Origin: an uncultured Ruminococcus sp.
GTDB taxonomy: Bacteria > Bacillota > Clostridia > Oscillospirales > Ruminococcaceae
Assembly (NCBI GenBank): GCA_900543105.1
Contig: UQQA01000044.1
Location: forward strand, 1-16,808
Length of the DNA: 16,808 bases
Reading direction: 5' to 3'
Below the pieces are notes generated by a model. That model saw nothing but the letters and a program-made list of their open reading frames with translations, did not search any database and was not told where the DNA came from. Of this stretch, positions 1 to 6,853 are shown in pieces. Every line of letters begins with the position of its first letter. Positions within the stretch are counted from its first letter, which is position 1. The position numbers and the translations under genes were made by a program.

Positions 1-1020
1 GAACGCATATTCGACCGCTGTTTCCGCCGAAATAACGCCGTCCGTGAAAAGCTTCATCAGTGCACTGTCCATCGTCTGCATATCGGGTTCGGACTGGAGA
101 ACGGTGTCGATCTGATGAGTTTTCTGCTCGCGTATCATCGTCTTGACCGCGCTGTTCACCCTCATTATCTCGAACGCAGGAACAAGCTCGCCGCTTATCG
201 ACGGAACAAGCTGCTGCGTAACGACTGCACGAAGTACCATTGAAAGCTGAATTCGTATCTGGTGCTGCTGATTTGTCGGGAAAACGTCGATGATACGGTC
301 GATCGTGTTAGCCGCACCGTTCGTATGGAGCGTTGAAAGTACGAGCTGACCCGTTTCCGCAGCCGTCATTGCAATATTTATCGTTTCAAAGTCACGCATT
401 TCGCCGACAAGAATAACATTCGGCGCTTGACGAAGTGCCGCACGGAGCGCATCAACGTAGCTTTCCGTGTCAATGCCTATCTCACGCTGGCTGACGATGC
501 ATTTTTCATGCTTGTACAAAAACTCGATCGGGTCTTCTATTGTAATTATATGCCCCGAACGTGTGGAGTTGATCCTTTCTATCATACACGAAAGCGTTGT
601 GGACTTGCCGTTTCCTGCCGCACCAGTTACAAGCACGATGCCGTTCTTGTTCTCGGTAAGCTCCATTACACTTTCGGGAATGTGAAGCTTCACCGCATCG
701 GGAAGCTCGAACGGAACGCATCGCAGCACAACCGAGAACGAACCTCTCTGGTGATAAATATTCGCCCTGAATCTGCCCGTTCCCTTTATCGAAAAGGAAA
801 AATCCATCTCGTTCCGAAGGTCGTCGGGACTGTTTATCTCAATGTGCGCAATGCGGAAGATCTGCATAACAGCGTCCTTTGTGTCCTCGGGCATAAGCAC
901 ATCGCCGCCCGCGGAAACGATCTTTCCGTCAACCTTGAACGCAAGAGCCGCGCCTGAAACAAGAAATATATCGGAAGCGTTTTTTCCGACCGCTTCTGTA
1001 AGAATCTTTTCAATATCCAT
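1..1020 (-). CDS. pilT: Type IV pilus retraction ATPase PilT (3' end beyond the window)
   Basis: This is a hexameric cytoplasmic ATPase that powers pilus retraction. The reading frame is open for 340 codons from ATG 1020 to the window edge, so the C-terminus is missing. Visible landmarks: an N-terminal PilT-type region (ASDIFLVSG near residue 16), Walker A GAAGNGKS (133-140), an Asp box IEDPIEF (161-167), Walker B NVILVGEMRD (201-210) and a His box STLHTNGA (229-236). AVKTMIREQKTHQI (311-324) matches the AIRNLIRE-type motif that separates PilT retraction motors from PilB/GspE assembly ATPases. The Walker A loop reads AAGN where most family members have PTGS, but the essential G-K-S is intact. 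A GGAGG ribosome site (1027-1031) lies inside the end of the preceding gene, six bases before the ATG. It is the last gene seen of the minus-strand pilus operon. The plus-strand open frames opposite it are shadows. Confidence 0.93.
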   Translation of the reverse strand, partial: MDIEKILTEAVGKNASDIFLVSGAALAFKVDGKIVSAGGDVLMPEDTKDAVMQIFRIAHIEINSPDDLRNEMDFSFSIKGTGRFRANIYHQRGSFSVVLRCVPFELPDAVKLHIPESVMELTENKNGIVLVTGAAGNGKSTTLSCMIERINSTRSGHIITIEDPIEFLYKHEKCIVSQREIGIDTESYVDALRAALRQAPNVILVGEMRDFETINIAMTAAETGQLVLSTLHTNGAANTIDRIIDVFPTNQQHQIRIQLSMVLRAVVTQQLVPSISGELVPAFEIMRVNSAVKTMIREQKTHQIDTVLQSEPDMQTMDSALMKLFTDGVISAETAVEYAF

Positions 1021-1021
1021 A

Positions 1022-1498
1022 TTATTCCTCCGAAAAAATATCTCCGTCCCAAAGCGTGAAGCCGTCCGTTTCTTCATCACCGCCCGAAGGAACTGTCCTG
1101 CTGCTTGTTATCTCGTATTGACCGTCACGTATCGAAATTTTCATAAGTATCTCCTGCCTGTCACTGACGGGAGTGGAAAAGCTTATCTCTATGCCGTTCG
1201 GCGTGAGCGTGTATTCAGCGTTTTCTTCGTCAAGCAGGGCTAAAAATTCGGGTTCGCTCGGACTGAAATATTCGTCCGATAAGGCTTTGTATCTTGCCGC
1301 CGTCTGCCGAGCCTTTAGGTCGGCTTCATAGTAAGCCGCCGTGTACTCCGCACCCTTAAGGCTGTAATTATGCTCTTTTTTCGCCGCCGAAAGCGAAAGT
1401 GCCGCCAGCAGAGCCATTATCAGCACAACGAATATCATCATTATCGAAAGATAGCCCGTTCCGATGCCGCTCGGAAACTTGTTTTTCTCGTTTTTCAT
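1022..1498 (-). CDS. Small single-pass membrane protein of the pilus operon (pseudopilin-like)
   Basis: A 158-residue protein with a short basic N-terminus, one hydrophobic segment (about residues 16-40, GYLSIMMIFVVLIM...) and a polar extracellular domain with an acidic tail. This is the shape of a minor pilin or pseudopilin. If prepilin peptidase cut after Gly15, the mature protein would have Met rather than Glu at position 5, so it is not a canonical prepilin. I chose ATG 1498 because it overlaps the stop of the preceding gene as ATGA (1495-1498), a usual sign of translational coupling; a longer upstream reading would run well into that gene. Its last codons carry the ribosome site for pilT. 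The role in pilus assembly is inferred from position and topology only. Confidence 0.7.
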   Translation of the reverse strand: MKNEKNKFPSGIGTGYLSIMMIFVVLIMALLAALSLSAAKKEHNYSLKGAEYTAAYYEADLKARQTAARYKALSDEYFSPSEPEFLALLDEENAEYTLTPNGIEISFSTPVSDRQEILMKISIRDGQYEITSSRTVPSGGDEETDGFTLWDGDIFSEE

Positions 1499-1932
1499 CG
1501 CATCAAGCCCTCCGAACGTCCCGCAAAGCAAATTTTGTACAGTTCTTCGCCGCCCTTTTTCCGAAAACTTATCTCCATTACTGGAACAAGCTCCTCTTCA
1601 CGGACATTAACCACTGCTTCGTAACCGCCGTATACGGAATAGGTGCAGTTTTCGTCAAGCGGTATAACCGTGACAGCATCGCCGCCGAAATCTGCTCCGA
1701 ACGCATTTTTTACCGCCTCGGAAGCATCACCCGAAAGTGCAAAGCTTTCCGCCGCAGTCTGACTGCAAAGGCTGATATGTTCGAGCATATCGCTCTCCTT
1801 TGAAATGCCGTCCGCCGCCGCAAAGGCTCTGAGGATCACAGCAGAAGCGACCATAAAGAAAAACAGCACGATTATCATTTCAATATAAAACAGACCGAAC
1901 GGAGTGTTTGGTGTTTTCTTTTTTATGCTCAT
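1495..1932 (-). CDS. Prepilin-like protein with a type IV leader
   Basis: A 145-residue protein with the best prepilin signature in the window: a short basic leader (MSIKKKTPNTPFG), a Gly13/Leu14 junction where prepilin peptidase would cut, and Glu at mature position 5 (LFYIE), followed by about 20 hydrophobic residues (IIVLFFFMVASAVILRAF). The rest is a roughly 110-residue globular part with two cysteines that could pair. It therefore fits a pilin or pseudopilin, although the junction LFYIE departs from the usual FTLIE. AAGGGG lies just upstream of ATG 1932, and the stop overlaps the next start. Whether it is the major or a minor pilin cannot be decided from sequence alone. Confidence 0.75.
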   Translation of the reverse strand: MSIKKKTPNTPFGLFYIEMIIVLFFFMVASAVILRAFAAADGISKESDMLEHISLCSQTAAESFALSGDASEAVKNAFGADFGGDAVTVIPLDENCTYSVYGGYEAVVNVREEELVPVMEISFRKKGGEELYKICFAGRSEGLMR

Positions 1933-1951
1933 ACCGTACCCCTTTTCTTTA

Positions 1952-2401
1952 TCATTTTATCCTGCAAAGCGTTCGGAAGGATTCACCGTTTTCACTGCGG
2001 ACGCTCACCGCAAGCAATTCCCCGTCCATTTTGACGGAAAAGTCCCCGACCGTGAAAAGCTGCTCGCCGCTTTCTGCCTTTATTTCCGCATCTTCGGGAA
2101 AAAGCCGCTCGTACAGCACACCGTCACGCTCATATATCAGCGTTGAAAAGCCGCTGTTTTTTATAAGAAGCTCTTTGTCCGAAATAAGTTCAGCACTTTC
2201 GCAGGCGTGAAGCTTGTTGGAAACATATCTCACCGCCGCTGTTGAGTTGAAAACCTCGCTGTAGCTGTCGTCAATGCGCTTGTATGCGGAGGCTGCGACC
2301 GTTATCATTATCAGGCAGCAGACCGCAAAAATAAGGAACAGCGTCATTCCTGCGGCAGAGCTTACCGTTTCCGCAAGCCGCCTTGTCTGTGGTCTTATCA
2401 T
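1952..2401 (-). CDS. Single-pass membrane protein, possibly DUF4860-type
   Basis: A 149-residue protein with an arginine-rich start (MIRPQTRR), one transmembrane segment (about residues 19-39, MTLFLIFAVCCLIMITVAAS) and a soluble domain with a central FSTLIYERDGVLYERLF stretch. This resembles the uncharacterised DUF4860 proteins found beside type II secretion/type IV pilus genes in Clostridia; I make that assignment from memory of the pattern and hold it loosely. There is no prepilin cleavage site with Glu5. GAGAGGGAA in the end of the preceding gene serves ATG 2401, and only two bases separate the two genes. It probably acts outside the membrane as an accessory part of the pilus machine. Confidence 0.6.
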   Translation of the reverse strand: MIRPQTRRLAETVSSAAGMTLFLIFAVCCLIMITVAASAYKRIDDSYSEVFNSTAAVRYVSNKLHACESAELISDKELLIKNSGFSTLIYERDGVLYERLFPEDAEIKAESGEQLFTVGDFSVKMDGELLAVSVRSENGESFRTLCRIK

Positions 2402-2403
2402 AG

Positions 2404-2721
2404 TTATTCCCTCTCAACGACCGTTATCGTCGGACGGATATTCGCCCCGAAATAGTCGTAGCCGACGATGTATTTATCGCTGTTCACCGTTATCCCGTAG
2501 TTTTCTTCAAGGTAGGAAAGGCTCGGCGGATATTCGCCCTCTATCGAGTAGCAAAGCACAGCACCGTTCATTATCTCGTCCTCGACCGAGCTGCACTGCT
2601 TCTCATGGGCGGCTTCGTCCGCATTTCCCACCGAAATAAGAAACCATACTATTATTAATGCAAAAAGAACAGCAGAAATTATGTACATTTTTACAGGGTT
2701 GCCCGTCCTGCTTTTTCTCAT
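2404..2721 (-). CDS. Small single-pass membrane protein of the pilus operon
   Basis: A 105-residue protein with a basic N-terminus (MRKSRTGNPVK), one transmembrane helix (about 12-32) and a short extracellular domain containing CYSIEGEYPPSLSYLEENYG, a pattern seen in some pseudopilin-like proteins that begin a globular head after the helix. No Gly/Glu5 prepilin site is visible. A longer reading from TTG 2739 would overlap the pilC stop. I prefer ATG 2721 because AAGGAG ends six bases upstream of it. It follows pilC by ten bases. Function is unknown beyond probable membership of the pilus apparatus. Confidence 0.65.
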   Translation of the reverse strand: MRKSRTGNPVKMYIISAVLFALIIVWFLISVGNADEAAHEKQCSSVEDEIMNGAVLCYSIEGEYPPSLSYLEENYGITVNSDKYIVGYDYFGANIRPTITVVERE

Positions 2722-2731
2722 AAAACGCTCC

Positions 2732-3775
2732 TTATCCAAGCGAAGAAATTATATCCGTCATCGGCAGCATTACCGCAAGAAGCAGCGAGCCTATCATCAC
2801 CGCGATAATTCCTATCATTATCGGCTCGATGAGCGACACTGCACCGTAAATTCGGCGGTCGCACTCGTTACGGCAGCGTTCGCTTATCTTACGCCAAGCC
2901 GTTTCAAATGTTCCTGCCTTGTATGCCGAACGGAGCGAATGTGAGTCCATAGGGTTCAGAAGTCCCGATTTTTTCACAGCGTTGGCGAAGCCTTCCCCCT
3001 CCAGCACAAGCTTTTCGCACTCGTCCAATCTCGCAGAAATGCGCCTGTTTCCGGTAAGTCCTTTCGCAAGTTCAAGTGACTCCTCGGGAGAAATACTGCA
3101 CTCCGCCATCATGCAAAGCGCACTCGTCACATCAGCCATTGCAACGGATTCGGAAATTTTTCTCGTGAAAATAAAATTCGTGCCTGCACCGTAAAGAGCC
3201 TTTCTCGTCTTTGGAAAAGCCGACAGAAGAGCCGTCACCGCGGCAATTACAAGCACTGCCAGCAGCACTGTCATAAGCACGATGCCAAGCTTATACGCGA
3301 AATCAACGCTGCTCTCGGCAGCCGCAGCCGCACTTTCATCAAAGCGGAAGAAGATATCGCGGAACATCGGGATTATCTTCACCACCATTACAATGACAAC
3401 GACCGTCATCATCGCAAGCAAAAGCAGTGGGTGCAAAAATGCGTTCGTCACCGTGCTTCGTATGTCAGCGCGCTTTTCGTAATACTCCGAAAGCCCTTTC
3501 AGCGTGTTTTCGAGCCGTCCCGTTACAAGACCTATCTTGACGGTTTTAACGGCGTAATCGGGGAAAATACCCGACCTTTCCATTGCCGCCGCAAGCGTGA
3601 TATCATCGTTCATCGCGGTGCAAAGCTGCTCGGCGACCTCTTTGAGCCGCTGATCGTCAGCCTCCTGCGCAAGCGCTTCAAGTCCGTCCGCAAGCGGGAT
3701 CCCTGCTTCGATCATCATTCCGAGCTGCTCGCAGAAATACGCGACCTCTTCGTTTGTAAGCGGTTTCTGTTTCAT
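2732..3775 (-). CDS. pilC: PilC/GspF-type inner-membrane platform protein
   Basis: This 347-residue polytopic membrane protein is the platform on which the assembly and retraction ATPases act in type IV pili and type II secretion. Two tandem T2SSF domains are visible. The first (about 10-130) has MMIEAGIPLADGLEAL followed by the helix pair ending IGLVTGRLENTL. The second (about 210-340) has MMAECSISPEESLELA followed by AYKAGTFETAW. Hydrophobic segments lie near 113-137, 164-187 and 314-340, the usual three. Length is slightly below the 400 or so typical of Gram-negative PilC, with a shortened N-terminus, as in other Gram-positive versions. GAGAGGAA lies before ATG 3775, directly after the stop of the lipoprotein gene 12 bases upstream. 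Confidence 0.9.
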   Translation of the reverse strand: MKQKPLTNEEVAYFCEQLGMMIEAGIPLADGLEALAQEADDQRLKEVAEQLCTAMNDDITLAAAMERSGIFPDYAVKTVKIGLVTGRLENTLKGLSEYYEKRADIRSTVTNAFLHPLLLLAMMTVVVIVMVVKIIPMFRDIFFRFDESAAAAAESSVDFAYKLGIVLMTVLLAVLVIAAVTALLSAFPKTRKALYGAGTNFIFTRKISESVAMADVTSALCMMAECSISPEESLELAKGLTGNRRISARLDECEKLVLEGEGFANAVKKSGLLNPMDSHSLRSAYKAGTFETAWRKISERCRNECDRRIYGAVSLIEPIMIGIIAVMIGSLLLAVMLPMTDIISSLG

Positions 3776-3787
3776 ATATTTTTCCTC

Positions 3788-4999
3788 TCAATATCTGTAC
3801 ATTGCGGAATAATTGCTGCTGTCGGAGATGTATTCCCCGATCTTCTTTTTGTCCTTTTGTCCCGAATAGAATGTCGCATCGGCAATGTTATAGCCTTTAT
3901 TTTTCAGGAAAAGTTCGGGAGTTATCCAACCCGTTTCCTCCGTGTAAATTTCGTTCCAAGCGTGGTAAATGTTCTCCTTTGCGTAGCCGACAACGATGCG
4001 TGAGGGTATCCCCTGCGAACGGCACATCGCCGTCATCAGCGAAGCATAGTCAAAGCATATCCCCTTTCCGTTTTTCAGCGTTCGGTCGGGGTCGGGAGTG
4101 TATCCCGTAAGTCCGCTCTTGACCTTTTTCGCAAGCTCCTTGTCGTAGGAAATGTTATCCGTGACATAGCCGAATATCGCGGCGATCTTATCGACCGTGC
4201 TGCTTTTGTCCGAGCACAGCTGCGAAGCTTTTTTTACGCAGTCGGAGTTTTTGTCGAAGTCTGAGTATTTGTTCGGATAAAGATACATCTCCGTTTCGCT
4301 CTTTATTTTCACGTCAAACGAGGCCTCCGCCGCGAGCGAGTAGCTTTTTCCCGAAAGCTGTTCGTACACTCTTACCGTGTAGCTTCCGCTGCCCATAAGC
4401 GGAAAGAATTCCGTTGTTCCGCCACCCGAAAGGTCATGGTCGTACTGCGTTTTTCCGCATAAAACACGAAGCTTCGCCTTTTCGCTCTTGCCGCTGTAAG
4501 CCGCGGCAATGTAGCCGTCATCGGCGTTGCTGTAGTCGATGAGCGCAGAGTCCGTTTTTACGGCTTTTTTACCGTTCGACAACGGCATTTTTATAACAAA
4601 CGGCTTGATATTCGCTTTCGGGGCGGCGTTCGTTTCCGTTTTTTCCGCATTTCCCGAAAAAGTTATGGTTTCCTCTGTCAGGCTCGGCGAAGTCGTTGTA
4701 ACAACGGTATTTTCAGCGGTTTCCTCTGTTTCGGCTGATGCTTCCGCTGAAATTTCGGTTTCCAAAGATATTTCCGTTTCGCTTCGCACTTCCGAAGAGG
4801 TCAGCAAAGTCGTTTCTTCCGTTTTGTCAGGCGTTGTTTCGGTTATGTCCGTCAAAACGGCACTTGCTATGCTTGTATCAGCCGTGACCTCGTTTTCAAC
4901 CACTCCCGTTTCGTTTTTCGAGCAAGCCGAAAGCATCAAAGTGCCAAGCAATGCCGCGCAAAGCAGGAGTACCGAAGCGTTATGTATTCTTTTTTTCAT
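3788..4999 (-). CDS. Transglutaminase-fold lipoprotein, first gene of the pilus operon
   Basis: A 403-residue exported lipoprotein. The N-terminus has a basic start, a hydrophobic core and a lipobox LMLSAC with the lipidated Cys at 26. A Glu/Thr/Ser-rich, low-complexity linker (about 28-125) should extend it through the cell wall. Residues about 130-235 look like a beta-rich domain. The C-terminal part (about 255-380) is a transglutaminase-like core with a Cys-His-Asp triad: Cys315 in GKGICFDYAS, His346 in YHAWNEIY and Asp374 in NIADATF. Members of this superfamily can be cross-linking enzymes, peptidases or peptide N-glycanase-like; the substrate is unknown. The start is ATG 4999, five bases after GGGGAG; a GTG at 5005 overlaps that ribosome site and is unlikely. 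The gene sits right behind a strong promoter and 12 bases before pilC, so co-expression with the pilus genes is expected. Confidence 0.85.
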   Translation of the reverse strand: MKKRIHNASVLLLCAALLGTLMLSACSKNETGVVENEVTADTSIASAVLTDITETTPDKTEETTLLTSSEVRSETEISLETEISAEASAETEETAENTVVTTTSPSLTEETITFSGNAEKTETNAAPKANIKPFVIKMPLSNGKKAVKTDSALIDYSNADDGYIAAAYSGKSEKAKLRVLCGKTQYDHDLSGGGTTEFFPLMGSGSYTVRVYEQLSGKSYSLAAEASFDVKIKSETEMYLYPNKYSDFDKNSDCVKKASQLCSDKSSTVDKIAAIFGYVTDNISYDKELAKKVKSGLTGYTPDPDRTLKNGKGICFDYASLMTAMCRSQGIPSRIVVGYAKENIYHAWNEIYTEETGWITPELFLKNKGYNIADATFYSGQKDKKKIGEYISDSSNYSAMYRY

Positions 5000-5031
5000 C
5001 GGCACTCCCCTTTCGTTTTATATCCATAATA

Positions 5032-5060
5032 ATTTTACCATTCCGCTTAAATTTTGTCAA
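5032..5060 (-). promoter_or_regulatory. Sigma-A promoter of the pilus operon
   Basis: On the minus strand there is TTGACA (5055-5060), a 17-bp spacer and TAAAAT (5032-5037), with TG one base before the -10 box. The leader to ATG 4999 is short, about 25 bases. No other convincing promoter was seen within the operon. Confidence 0.85.
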
Positions 5061-5103
5061 CCGATAGAGGAAAAAATGAGAATACGCTAACTGGAATTAT
5101 TTT

Positions 5104-5131
5104 AATGCGTAATTCGTAATGCGTAATGCGT
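5104..5131. repeat. Tandem heptamer array, four units of AATKCGT
   Basis: Four consecutive 7-bp units read AATGCGT, AATTCGT, AATGCGT, AATGCGT, followed by a degenerate AATTATT. Short heptamer arrays of this look occur between genes in many bacterial genomes and can change copy number by slippage. Four units is a small array and no gene lies in it. Confidence 0.75.
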
Positions 5132-5246
5132 AATTATTATGGTGTACAAATTTTGGCTGAAACCGTAGTGACAGATATAGTACCAAAAAATTTTTTTGCT
5201 CGATATTACATCACCGCTCGAATCGCGAGTTCCGCGAAGAAAATAG

Positions 5247-5321
5247 AAAGGCGCAATTCACATTTTCGGGCCGCCAAACTGTTATGTTTTGCTTTACCTT
5301 TTTGATGTGAATTGAGCCTTT
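5247..5321 (-). terminator. Long-looped inverted repeat after metK, possible terminator
   Basis: Arms at 5305-5321 and 5247-5263 (minus-strand order) pair over 17 positions with one mismatch (AAAGGCTCAATTCACAT against AAAGGCGCAATTCACAT). The loop is 41 bases. On the minus strand the second arm is followed by a U-rich tract (TTTCTATTTTCTT), as expected for an intrinsic terminator of metK. The long loop is unusual, so it could instead be the end of a degraded repeat element. Confidence 0.5.
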
Positions 5322-5367
5322 GGATCTATTGGCTGTTTCGCTTTTTATCAAAGCTTTGCCGTAATTT

Positions 5368-6546
5368 TTACTTTACTGCCGCTTTGAGTTCTTCAACCTT
5401 ATCTGTCTTTTCCCATGCCACGCCGAGGTCTTCTCTTCCCATGTGTCCGTATGCTGCGAGCTGTCTGTACTGTGGCTTGCGGAGGTCGAGTACCTCAATT
5501 ATTGCTGCGGGACGGAGATCGAACACTTTACTTACTGCTTCGGAAAGCTTATCGTCGGAAACCTTGCCTGTGCCGAAGCTGTCAACGAGTACGGAAACAG
5601 GTTCTGCCTTACCGATAGCATAAGCGATCTCTATCTCGCACTTATCGGCAAGTCCTGCCGCTACGATATTCTTTGCGACATATCTTGCCGCATAAGCTGC
5701 GCTTCTGTCTACCTTTGTCGGGTCTTTTCCACTGAAAGCTCCGCCGCCGTGACGGGAATATCCGCCGTAGGTATCAACGATGATCTTTCTGCCCGTAAGA
5801 CCGCTGTCGCCCTGAGGTCCGCCGATAACGAAGCGTCCTGTCGGGTTTACATAATACTTTGTATCAACGAGGAGTTCCTCGGGAATGATCGGCTTTATTA
5901 CCTTTTCGATAATGTCAGCGCGGATCTGTTCGAGCGAAACTGCCTCGGAGTGCTGTGTTGAAACAACGACCGTATCTACACGAACAGGCTTGTTGTCATC
6001 ATATTCAACGGTTACCTGAGTTTTTCCGTCAGGACGAAGATAAGGGATAGTGCCATTCTTTCTTACTTCCGTAAGCTTCTTTGCAAGCTTATGTGCAAGC
6101 GAGATAGGCATAGGCATAAGCTCGGGTGTTTCGTTGCAGGCAAATCCGAACATCATACCCTGATCGCCTGCGCCCGTCATAAAGCGGTCGGACTTTTCGC
6201 CCTCCTTGTGTTCGAGAGCTTCGTCAACACCGAGTGCGATATCTGCGGACTGCTCGTCAATTGCTGTAAGAACGGAGCAGGTATGACCGTCAAAACCGAA
6301 CTTTGCACGGTCATAACCAATATCGATAACGACCTGACGTGCGATCTTCGGGATATCAACATAGCATTCTGTGGAAATTTCACCCATACAGAGTATCATA
6401 CCCGTTGTAGTGGCTGTTTCGCAGGCAACTCTGCCCATTGGATCTTCTTTAAGGATAGCATCGAGAACAGCGTCCGAAATCTGGTCGCATATTTTGTCGG
6501 GGTGACCTTCAGTTACGGACTCCGATGTAAAAAACTTCTTTGACAT
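5368..6546 (-). CDS. metK: S-adenosylmethionine synthetase
   Basis: This cytoplasmic enzyme makes S-adenosylmethionine from methionine and ATP, releasing phosphate and pyrophosphate. At 392 residues it has normal family length. Landmarks: GHPDK (14-18) for ATP binding, the GAGDQG hexapeptide (125-130), and GGGAFSGKDPTKVDRS (267-282), the conserved glycine- and lysine-rich phosphate-binding segment. The start ATG 6546 follows AGGAGG (6554-6559) at normal spacing. It is preceded by a SAM-I riboswitch, so its own product should shut off its transcription. It appears to be a single-gene transcript with nothing else between its promoter and the repeat at 5247-5321. Confidence 0.98.
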   Translation of the reverse strand: MSKKFFTSESVTEGHPDKICDQISDAVLDAILKEDPMGRVACETATTTGMILCMGEISTECYVDIPKIARQVVIDIGYDRAKFGFDGHTCSVLTAIDEQSADIALGVDEALEHKEGEKSDRFMTGAGDQGMMFGFACNETPELMPMPISLAHKLAKKLTEVRKNGTIPYLRPDGKTQVTVEYDDNKPVRVDTVVVSTQHSEAVSLEQIRADIIEKVIKPIIPEELLVDTKYYVNPTGRFVIGGPQGDSGLTGRKIIVDTYGGYSRHGGGAFSGKDPTKVDRSAAYAARYVAKNIVAAGLADKCEIEIAYAIGKAEPVSVLVDSFGTGKVSDDKLSEAVSKVFDLRPAAIIEVLDLRKPQYRQLAAYGHMGREDLGVAWEKTDKVEELKAAVK

Positions 6547-6566
6547 TTAAATTCCTCCTTTAAAAT

Positions 6567-6598
6567 AAAAAAAGCACCTGAAAAAACTTTTCAAGCGC
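6567..6598 (-). terminator. Riboswitch-controlled terminator before metK
   Basis: On the minus strand GCGCTTGAAAA (5' arm, beginning at 6598) pairs with TTTTCAGGTGC (ending at 6574), with two G-U pairs, followed by seven T (6567-6573). It lies between the SAM-I aptamer and the metK ribosome site, so it is the expression platform: formed when SAM is bound, disrupted when SAM is scarce. Confidence 0.88.
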
Positions 6599-6615
6599 AG
6601 ACGTTAAAGACAAAT

Positions 6616-6729
6616 CTTACTCATCTCTCGGCTTTTCACCGCAGGATTTAGCACCTTTCCTGTCAGAATAACTTCTGCAATTAGGTTGCCGGGCTTCACA
6701 GGACCAGTTCCTCCGCCACTCTTGATAAG
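6616..6729 (-). ncRNA. SAM-I (S-box) riboswitch aptamer
   Basis: On the minus strand the leader carries the hallmark S-box elements in order: CTTATCAAGAG opening P1, GTGGCGGAGGAACTGG, GAAGCCCGGCAACC, GGTGCTAAATCCTGC, and a closing GAGATGAGTAAG strand that returns to P1. These are the conserved core segments of the SAM-I family. It binds S-adenosylmethionine and acts on the terminator at 6567-6598, controlling metK 70 bases downstream. Confidence 0.97.
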
Positions 6730-6737
6730 TTTTCTAC

Positions 6738-6766
6738 ATTATATCATATAAAAAGCTTCAAGTCAA
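6738..6766 (-). promoter_or_regulatory. Sigma-A promoter of the metK riboswitch transcript
   Basis: TTGACT (6761-6766), a 17-bp spacer and a perfect TATAAT (6738-6743) with an upstream TG. The expected start point is about 6731, just before the aptamer. Confidence 0.88.
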
Positions 6767-6815
6767 TAGCAAATCATAAAAATTCACAAAAAAGGTACGC
6801 TTTCCGATAAACCGC

Positions 6816-6845
6816 AAAAAAGGAGCGTCCCTTTCGGAACGCCCC
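6816..6845 (-). terminator. Intrinsic terminator of the 605-residue surface protein gene
   Basis: On the minus strand GGGGCGTTCC, a GAAA tetraloop and GGGACGCTCC form a GC-rich stem (6822-6845), followed by six T (6816-6821). It begins 8 bases past the stop of the gene at 6854. Confidence 0.92.
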
Positions 6846-6853
6846 ATTTTAGT

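Larger units (their letters stand above)
5000..5367. other. Intergenic region between the pilus operon and metK
   Basis: No plausible gene is present. From left to right it holds the pilus-operon promoter, a four-unit heptamer array (5104-5131), an AT-rich stretch with a run of T near 5190-5200 that I cannot assign, a small hairpin CTCG/CGAG near 5217-5229, and a long-looped inverted repeat (5247-5321) downstream of metK. Confidence 0.6.

Noticed and set aside
427..957. Long plus-strand open frame (176 codons) opposite the left-edge gene
   Set aside because: It is antisense to pilT, which has all the family motifs. The translated plus-strand protein has no recognisable features and lacks a ribosome site.
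5104..5131. Possible CRISPR-like array
   Set aside because: Units are 7 bp, contiguous and without spacers, and no cas genes are present.
5312..5961. Plus-strand open frames over metK
   Set aside because: metK is unmistakable on the other strand and is preceded by a riboswitch in the same orientation. These frames are shadows.
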